A program made the position numbers and the translations under genes. Of a stretch of DNA of 34,604 nucleotides, positions 29,962 to 34,604 are shown piece after piece (position 1 is the stretch's first letter; each line of letters starts with the position of its first letter). The notes below the pieces were generated by a model, which was not told the DNA's origin, did not search any database, and saw nothing but the letters and a program-made list of their open reading frames with translations. The stretch comes from Bacteroidaceae bacterium (GTDB taxonomy: Bacteria > Bacteroidota > Bacteroidia > Bacteroidales > Bacteroidaceae). The stretch spans positions 1 through 34,604 of the forward strand of contig JAFXZK010000113.1 of the NCBI GenBank assembly GCA_017541265.1, in the 5' to 3' direction.

Positions 29962-31275
29962 TTATTGATATACTTTTCTCTTGTCAACCACTCTGACGGC
30001 CTTGCCTTCGCTGACGGGCAGGCTGCCTCTCGGCACAAGCTTCACGATGGGTGTGAGCAGGATTTCGTCCTTCAAGGCACGAGCCACATTCTTGGTCAAC
30101 GACTGCAAACGAGCGTAGTCGTCGGTGAACATCTCTGCCAGCTCGACTTCTACAGTCATATTGTCGTTGTCGTTGTCAGTGGTGAGGGTGATGAGGTAGT
30201 TGCTTGCCAGTTCGGGGAACGTCATCAGAATCTTCTCTATCTGAATGGGGAAGATGTTCACGCCGCGCAGCACCATCATATCGTCGCTGCGGCCTTTCAT
30301 GCGGTCGAGGCGAACGTGATTGCGTCCGCAGGGACAGGTACGGCCAAGCACTCGCGTAAGGTCGCGCGTGCGATACCTTATTAAAGGCATTGCCTCGCGG
30401 CGGAGCGTGGTCAGCACAAGCTCGCCAATCTCGCCGTCGGGTACAGGCTCAAGCGTCTCTGGGTCAACAATCTCGACGATATAATAATCTTCCCAGAAGT
30501 GAAGACCGTTCTGTTCTTTGCACTCAAAGCCGACGCCTGGGCCGCACATCTCCGACATACCGAAGCTGTTGTATGCCTTCACGCCGAACATGTTCTCAAT
30601 CCTCTGCCGCTGTTCCTCTGAATGAGGCTCGGCACCGATGGCAAAGACTTTGAGCTTCGTGTCCTTGCGAGGGTCAACGCCCTGCTCTTGCATCACCTCG
30701 TAGAGGCGCGTCAGGTAGGACGGCACAGCATGTATGGCTGTCGTACCAAAGTCCTTGATGAACTTAATCTGACGAAGCGAGTTACCAGCAGCTGCAGGTA
30801 CAGTCAGCATCCCAAGCTTCTCGGCTCCGTACTGGAAGCCAAGTCCGCCGGTGAACATACCGTAACCAGACGAGTTTTGGAACACATCGTCGGGACGAAG
30901 CCCGACCATCCAAAGGTTACGCGCCACTTGGTTTGCCCACTCGTCAAGGTCGTTCTTCGTGTGCAGGATAACGGTCGGATTGCCCGTCGTGCCGCTACTG
31001 GAGTGCAAGCGGACGCAGTCGGTCAAAGGCACGGCAGCAAGGCCGAAGGGATAGGTGTCGCGCAAATCCTGCTTCGTGGTGAAGGGCAACTTGCGCACAT
31101 CCTCAGGTGATTTGATGTCCTCTGCCTTGATGCCCATCTCTTTGAACTTCTGAGCATAGAATGGCACGCCAGCACATCTTTTGATTGTCTCTTGCAGGCG
31201 CTGCGTCTGCAACTTGTTGATTTCCTCCCGAGACAACGTCTCGTACTCGGGATGAAGGTAGTCTTTATAGTTCAT
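29962..31275 (-). CDS. paaK: Phenylacetate-CoA ligase
   Basis: 437 residues from the ATG at 31275 (MNYKDYLHPEYETLSREEIN). An ATG seven codons upstream (31296) is in frame but lies in heptamer repeats, so I prefer 31275. AMP-forming motifs are clear: LHSSSGTTGNPTVI (P-loop-like), AYNSFGMSEMCGPGVGFEC, and RYRTRDLTR, GRTCPCGRNHVRLDRMKGRS and the C-terminal catalytic-Lys region GKAVRVVDKR. It activates arylacetates to CoA thioesters. Combined with the upstream aminotransferase and the ACT protein, it fits interconversion of aromatic amino acids and arylacetyl-CoA; the oxidoreductase (ior) genes usually expected are not in the window. Confidence 0.9.
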   Translation of the reverse strand: MNYKDYLHPEYETLSREEINKLQTQRLQETIKRCAGVPFYAQKFKEMGIKAEDIKSPEDVRKLPFTTKQDLRDTYPFGLAAVPLTDCVRLHSSSGTTGNPTVILHTKNDLDEWANQVARNLWMVGLRPDDVFQNSSGYGMFTGGLGFQYGAEKLGMLTVPAAAGNSLRQIKFIKDFGTTAIHAVPSYLTRLYEVMQEQGVDPRKDTKLKVFAIGAEPHSEEQRQRIENMFGVKAYNSFGMSEMCGPGVGFECKEQNGLHFWEDYYIVEIVDPETLEPVPDGEIGELVLTTLRREAMPLIRYRTRDLTRVLGRTCPCGRNHVRLDRMKGRSDDMMVLRGVNIFPIQIEKILMTFPELASNYLITLTTDNDNDNMTVEVELAEMFTDDYARLQSLTKNVARALKDEILLTPIVKLVPRGSLPVSEGKAVRVVDKRKVYQ

Positions 31276-31380
31276 AGTGCATAGTTTTGAGTTCATAGTG
31301 CATTGTTCATAGTTATTTGTCCGCTCGATTGGCAGGGCTTAGCCTAACGATGAACTATGGACTATGAACTATGGACTGAA
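31271..31380. repeat. Heptamer tracts between aminotransferase and paaK
   Basis: Two blocks of 7-bp period: TTCATAG-TGCATAG-TTTTGAG-... at 31271-31318 and ATGAACT-ATGGACT-ATGAACT-ATGGACT at 31350-31377. The second block supplies the last three codons and the TAG stop of the aminotransferase; the first reaches the start of paaK. A short non-repeat segment (about 31319-31349) lies between. Confidence 0.85.
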
Positions 31381-32669
31381 TTGAATTGTTTGATTCTTTC
31401 TGTAAATAGTTGTTCTTGTTCGCGGCGGAAGAAGGAAGTGCAGATGCGAACGCCTTGCTGCGTGCTGCCCATCGTGTCGAGCGGATAGACAGCAATGCCG
31501 TAGGTCATCAGTTCGCGCGTCAGTTGCAGGTCGTTCATACCCGGGTACTGTACGGTGAAATAGAAGCCGTCGGCTAATGGCGCACCCATGTCGTTGTCAT
31601 AGACGAGATAGAAGCCGTTGGCAAGCAGTACGTCCTTCATGAACTTGGCACGGCGGCCATACTCCTTCACATCGTCGAGGAAGTTGTACTCTCCCCTGAC
31701 GGCGGCCTCCATCAAAGCCGACATTGCATGTTGCACGGAATGTGTCGTGCCGCTGGAAAGCGTGTACATCAGTCTGCCTACAAAGAAATCGCCGAAGGTA
31801 GGCACGCCGAACTTCTCCTTCAACGGAGCGAAGGCGCGGTGGAAGAGCTTGTTCGAGATGCAAGTCACGCCAATGCGCTGGCCAGCATACGAGAAAGCCT
31901 TTGATGCCGACACCCACAGCACATAGTTGTCTGTATAGCGGGCAACGGTGGCTTGGAAGGGAGCCTCGAAGGGATGCGAGAGGTCGCGGCGAAAGTCCAT
32001 CGCAAAGTAGGCAAGGTCTTCAAGGACGAGGATGTCGTACTTCGTGGCAATCTCACCTATGCCTTGCAACTCTTCCTCCGTAAAGCAAACCCACGAAGGA
32101 TTGTTGGGATTGGAATAGACAACGGCACAGATGTTGCCCTTAGCCACTATCTCTTCAAGCTTCACTATCAAGTCCTGGCCTCTGTAGTTGTAGATATCGA
32201 GGGCTTCGTGCTTCAAGCCAATCACGTCGCATTGCGTGGTCTGCACAGGGAAACCCGGCTGAATGAGCAACACGGTGTCCTTTTGGCTGCCGGCAAAGGC
32301 ATGATGAAGAGCCGTGAAGGTCGCGAATGTCCCCTGCATACTGCCCGTCGTCGGCACACAGCCTTCAGGCGCAACATCCACACCGATAAAAGCCTTCACG
32401 AAGTCCGAAGCCGCCTGTTTGATGCGCGGAATGCCGCCATTGGGCGGGTAGATGGTGGCGCAACCGTTCTTCAAGGCTTCAGCTTCAGCCTTCAGCGCAA
32501 TCTCCGAAGGTTGCAAGCCCGGCACGCCCATCTCAAGATGAATCACCTCTTCGCCTGTCTTCTCTTCAATGACACGCGAAAGAGCCTGTATGTCGCGAAT
32601 GGTTGCTTGGGAGAAGTCCCCAAGCCCCATCGCATCAATAATGCTTATAACTTGTTCTTTATCTAACAC
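31362..32669 (-). CDS. Pyridoxal-phosphate-dependent aminotransferase (class I/II)
   Basis: 435 residues. Fold type I features: PTTGSMQGTFAT for cofactor phosphate binding, VVYSNPNNPSWVCFTEEEL, VLEDLAYFAMD (Asp contacting the pyridine), and the Schiff-base Lys257 in SASKAFSYAGQRIG. The family transaminates aromatic or branched amino acids. It is followed by paaK, which implicates aromatic keto acids. The last residues (SVHSS) and stop codon come from heptamer repeat sequence, so the native C-terminus may have been changed. Confidence 0.88.
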   Translation of the reverse strand: MLDKEQVISIIDAMGLGDFSQATIRDIQALSRVIEEKTGEEVIHLEMGVPGLQPSEIALKAEAEALKNGCATIYPPNGGIPRIKQAASDFVKAFIGVDVAPEGCVPTTGSMQGTFATFTALHHAFAGSQKDTVLLIQPGFPVQTTQCDVIGLKHEALDIYNYRGQDLIVKLEEIVAKGNICAVVYSNPNNPSWVCFTEEELQGIGEIATKYDILVLEDLAYFAMDFRRDLSHPFEAPFQATVARYTDNYVLWVSASKAFSYAGQRIGVTCISNKLFHRAFAPLKEKFGVPTFGDFFVGRLMYTLSSGTTHSVQHAMSALMEAAVRGEYNFLDDVKEYGRRAKFMKDVLLANGFYLVYDNDMGAPLADGFYFTVQYPGMNDLQLTRELMTYGIAVYPLDTMGSTQQGVRICTSFFRREQEQLFTERIKQFNSVHSS

Positions 32670-32703
32670 AACGATGATTTAATTAATGTATAATGAGTTG
32701 CAA

Positions 32704-32787
32704 TTATGCCTCGTTCTCTTCTTGCAGGATTTCATCAACAATATATCGGTCACTCATCGCTTGAAGTCCACAAAACAGAGTAATCAT
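32704..32787 (-). CDS. Tiny ORF coupled to the DUF3791 gene
   Basis: 27 codons: MITLFCGLQAMSDRYIVDEI followed by LQEENEA. The ATG overlaps the stop of the DUF3791 gene as ATGA. In many Bacteroidetes a DUF3791 gene is followed by a much longer DUF3990 toxin-like gene, so this may be the remnant of such a partner or a genuine small protein. I cannot confirm either. Confidence 0.4.
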   Translation of the reverse strand: MITLFCGLQAMSDRYIVDEILQEENEA

Positions 32788-33029
32788 TGCTGTGCCTCCC
32801 TGTTTTGGAGAGTTTCGGCGATGTCTTCAGCCACATAGTCAAGACTCTGCGTATGCAACAGGTCATAATGGCGAAGTAGGCGTTGGCGGATGAGGTCTTG
32901 ACGTTTCAACCTACGGTACATGGCCTGTGGTGTAATGCCAAGACGCTTGGCACCGCTCTCCAACGCCATTGTAGCGAAATGAATACGGTCGTAGGCGATA
33001 TTTCTGCTACTTGCTGTCGTTTTCTCCAT
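32784..33029 (-). CDS. DUF3791-like small protein
   Basis: 81 residues. The C-terminal part HYDLLHTQSLDYVAEDIAET matches the DUF3791 signature (YDxLHTQ...YxxxDI), preceded by a helical LGITPQAMYRRLKRQDLI that resembles a small helix-turn-helix. Such proteins occur in pairs with DUF3990 in Bacteroidetes and Firmicutes and may be antitoxin-like. Promoter box at 33050-33057. Partner apparently lost (see the tiny ORF). Confidence 0.7.
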   Translation of the reverse strand: MEKTTASSRNIAYDRIHFATMALESGAKRLGITPQAMYRRLKRQDLIRQRLLRHYDLLHTQSLDYVAEDIAETLQNREAQQ

Positions 33030-33049
33030 CTTTCACGTTATTCGCATCA

Positions 33050-33057
33050 CAAAAGTA
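33050..33057 (-). promoter_or_regulatory. -7 promoter box TACTTTTG for the DUF3791 gene
   Basis: The minus strand reads TACTTTTG, an exact TAnnTTTG match, 20 bases upstream of the ATG at 33029. Confidence 0.6.
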
Positions 33058-33488
33058 CAAATACTTCTTGAATTTCACAAGTAACCCTGGCCTAAATTCT
33101 TTCTCTTCGCACATTATGTCCCGATTATACACCATTATGTCTTATGTGTTGCTATTATGGCCTTCATCCTGGTATATCAGGAAAGCCTCTTTACTTTTCT
33201 CTTTCCCGTTTGCCATATCACCATGTTTCGTTTGCAAAGGGACGACTTTTATATGTCATTTGCCATATGCACAAGTGTTTGTCGTCAAATCCACACGAGG
33301 GTTTTATAACAACATTTTAGGCAGTTTTCGATTTATTCATAAGTCTGTTACTCTGTATGCCATGTCTGTCGTCGTGTTTAGTCTTTCTTTCTTCAAAAAT
33401 GTTTACTGCGCGTGTGTATGGTAAACGTATCTTCTTTGCGATGTTTACCGACTGCATGGTTGGTAAACCTCTCCACGTCAGGCTGTTC
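33058..33488. other. Intergenic region without a recognised gene
   Basis: About 430 bases of low-GC sequence. I see only GTTTACC (33443-33449) inverted as GGTAAAC (33462-33468), a 7-bp hairpin about 20 bases after the FISUMP stop on the minus strand, and a few ATTATGTC/TTTGCCATAT direct repeats. Frames crossing it have no family resemblance. Confidence 0.6.
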
Positions 33489-34181
33489 CTAGCGCATTTT
33501 GGCTCGCACAGGACGGACGCTATCACCACTGTCACGGTAGTCGTTGCCCCAATCCCAATAAAACGAGGCAAAGTGCAAATGGTACGCGCCGCCACCATAG
33601 ATCGTACTAATCGAACTGGACCAGTACGCGCCGCTGTTACCCTCGTATTCAAGACCATCACGCCATCGCGCCCCAGCAGCTGGAAGGAATATGGTATTGC
33701 CATTGGGTCCTGTAACAAGGATTCCGTACACGCCATTCTGCTGCGTCCACACTTGGGTGCAGTTGTCGTAGAGTTCCTTCATTTGTTCGACAGTCGGCAT
33801 CTGCCAGTTCGCACCCCAGTTGGCAGTCGCAGCGTCGTTCTCCGACAGGAGCTCCGAGGGATTGTCCATGAAAGTATATGTGTCTTCGTTGTACTTATCC
33901 TTAGGCTTGGTCTCGCCCCAGGCGAAGTAATCGCCGTATTCCTCAGGGCTGTTTGCTCCCACATTGCACGTTGCCCACAATGTGCCGGAAGGCAAGCCGA
34001 GGTCAATCCATTCGTGCTCCTCCACGACGATGAAGCCGTCGTCCTCAAATGTGATGCTGTCTAGCTGCGAGACGTTACACTCGAATGTTTTGTTGTCAGC
34101 CATGTGGAGTACAACCATCTGTGCTTTGGCTGGCAACACGGCTGCCATCAGTAGCAAGCTCGCAAAGAAAGTCTTTTTCAT
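33489..34181 (-). CDS. Exported FISUMP-domain protein
   Basis: 230 residues from the ATG at 34181 (an in-frame ATG eight codons earlier is less likely). Signal peptide MKKTFFASLLLMAAVLPAKA. The FISUMP (Fibrobacter succinogenes major paralogous) domain is clear: WIDLGLPSGTLWATCNVGA, PEEYGDYFAWGET, NWQMPTVEQMKELYDNC, YWSSS and SVRPVRA near the C-terminus. These proteins are exported or surface proteins with a C-type-lectin-like appearance; function is unknown. The N-terminal 60 residues (HMADNKTFECNVSQLDSITF) form a short extra domain. Confidence 0.82.
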   Translation of the reverse strand: MKKTFFASLLLMAAVLPAKAQMVVLHMADNKTFECNVSQLDSITFEDDGFIVVEEHEWIDLGLPSGTLWATCNVGANSPEEYGDYFAWGETKPKDKYNEDTYTFMDNPSELLSENDAATANWGANWQMPTVEQMKELYDNCTQVWTQQNGVYGILVTGPNGNTIFLPAAGARWRDGLEYEGNSGAYWSSSISTIYGGGAYHLHFASFYWDWGNDYRDSGDSVRPVRAKMR

Positions 34182-34223
34182 AGATGTAAACGAAAGCAAG
34201 TACATACATTATTTATATATAAT

Positions 34224-34351
34224 AACCACGAATTTCACAAATTTCATGCTCCGCGACTACAATCGCGCCTTGGTGCTAAAGCATCCAAGAATTGGCTACG
34301 CCTTTGAGTGCCATTGATAATTATTCGTGCAATTCGTGTAATTCGTGGTTG
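34224..34351. repeat. Inverted and 9-bp tandem repeats (AACCACGAATT)
   Basis: AACCACGAATT (34224-34234) is inverted exactly at 34341-34351. The right arm is preceded by three ATTCGTG units at 9-bp period (34324, 34333, 34342). Between lies about 100 bases with no gene. Confidence 0.85.
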
Positions 34352-34364
34352 AAAGAGAGATTGT

Positions 34365-34604
34365 TTAGTGCCAGTTGGAGAAGTCGCGCTTGTCGTTGAC
34401 GTGCTTGGCTTTGCCGGTGGAGCGTTGGATGGTCCCTGGCGGCTGGATGTGGATGTTGGGTTTGATGCCGGTGAGGGACACGAGGCGGTCGTAGAGCGGC
34501 TTGATGAAAGGCATCTGCTTGCCGGGGTTCGGCGAGAAGAACTCTTCGCGCAACTCGACGTCGAGGTCGAAGGTATCCTCGTTGCCCTTGCGATCGACCG
34601 TGAT
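34365..34604 (-). CDS. C-terminal part of a second phenylacetate-CoA ligase-like protein (partial)
   Basis: About 79 codons, open at the window edge, ending at a TAA at 34365-34367. LTGIKPNIHIQPPGTIQRST followed by GKAKHVNDKR resembles the C-terminal AMP-ligase domain of PaaK, in which the lysine of the G-K-A-x-x-V segment joins adenylation. It differs clearly in sequence from the first paaK (29962-31275), so it is a paralogue, not a duplicate. Substrate unknown. Confidence 0.65.
   Translation of the reverse strand: MTVDRKGNEDTFDLDVELREEFFSPNPGKQMPFIKPLYDRLVSLTGIKPNIHIQPPGTIQRSTGKAKHVNDKRDFSNWH

Noticed and set aside
33357-34064. 235-codon plus-strand frame over the FISUMP gene
   Set aside because: The minus strand has signal peptide and FISUMP signatures. 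The plus-strand frame shows no domain and starts in low-complexity intergenic DNA.
1-34604. tRNA, rRNA or riboswitch
   Set aside because: No cloverleaf, rRNA-like segment or recognisable riboswitch leader was found by reading. A covariance-model scan would be needed to exclude small RNAs.

Overview
The window comes from a Bacteroidales genome, most likely Prevotellaceae or a close relative. Several things suggest this. Start codons are preceded by the Bacteroidetes -7 box TAnnTTTG rather than a sigma70 -10. There are no clear Shine-Dalgarno sites. Families typical of the group are present: DUF1680 arabinofuranosidase, M60 peptidase with a type IX-style C-terminal tail, a FISUMP-domain protein, DUF6057, DUF6249 and an OmpA-like porin. 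The species cannot be named from the sequence alone.

Layout. 1-412: intergenic, with a probable divergent gene leaving to the left. 413-3169: secreted DUF1680 (GH127/GH146) beta-L-arabinofuranosidase. 3185-6499 (minus): DUF6057 membrane protein followed by a TolB-like lipoprotein with a haem-binding CXXCH motif. 6500-7197: a repeat-filled intergenic region. 7198-14402 (plus): an eroded defence or restriction island. It holds a GIY-YIG remnant, an AbiJ-like protein, a tight operon with three nuclease folds (truncated HsdR_N/Eco57I-type N-terminus, GIY-YIG-DUF4357, DUF1016/PDDEXK), a methyltransferase specificity half without its catalytic half, a Bro-N protein and a RhuM pseudogene. 14516-18682 (minus): M60 metallopeptidase. 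18821-19762 (minus): Ca/Na antiporter. 20192-21604: periplasmic TPR-like protein. 21849-26385: tatA, a Tat-exported Gfo/Idh/MocA oxidoreductase, a DUF1080 (3-keto-disaccharide hydrolase) protein, a sugar isomerase/epimerase and tatC. 26546-27625: OmpA-like protein. 27865-29278 (minus): DUF6249 protein, ECF sigma factor, small membrane protein. 29444-32669 (minus): aminotransferase, phenylacetate-CoA ligase, ACT protein. 32704-33029 (minus): DUF3791 protein and a tiny coupled ORF. 33489-34181 (minus): FISUMP protein. 34365-34604: C-terminus of a second PaaK-like ligase.

How the genes may work together. The clearest functional unit is the Tat operon, where the translocase subunits flank a Tat-signal oxidoreductase and two exported partners. 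Together they could oxidise, cleave and rearrange glycosides through 3-keto intermediates in the periplasm. The paaK/ACT/aminotransferase set fits conversion between aromatic amino acids and arylacetyl-CoA. The island looks like residues of restriction and abortive-infection systems, some of which may still work.

Non-coding signals. Three short-repeat classes recur and are the most unusual content. (i) Three intergenic arrays of near-palindromes at exactly 22-bp period have unrelated sequences but the same architecture. (ii) Heptamer arrays with a TGA/TGAA core sit on gene junctions, supply stop codons in all frames, and appear to have shifted the start of the sigma-factor gene. (iii) A GC-rich element of about 35 bp is inserted in frame in four different coding regions. 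No rRNA, tRNA or CRISPR locus was recognised.
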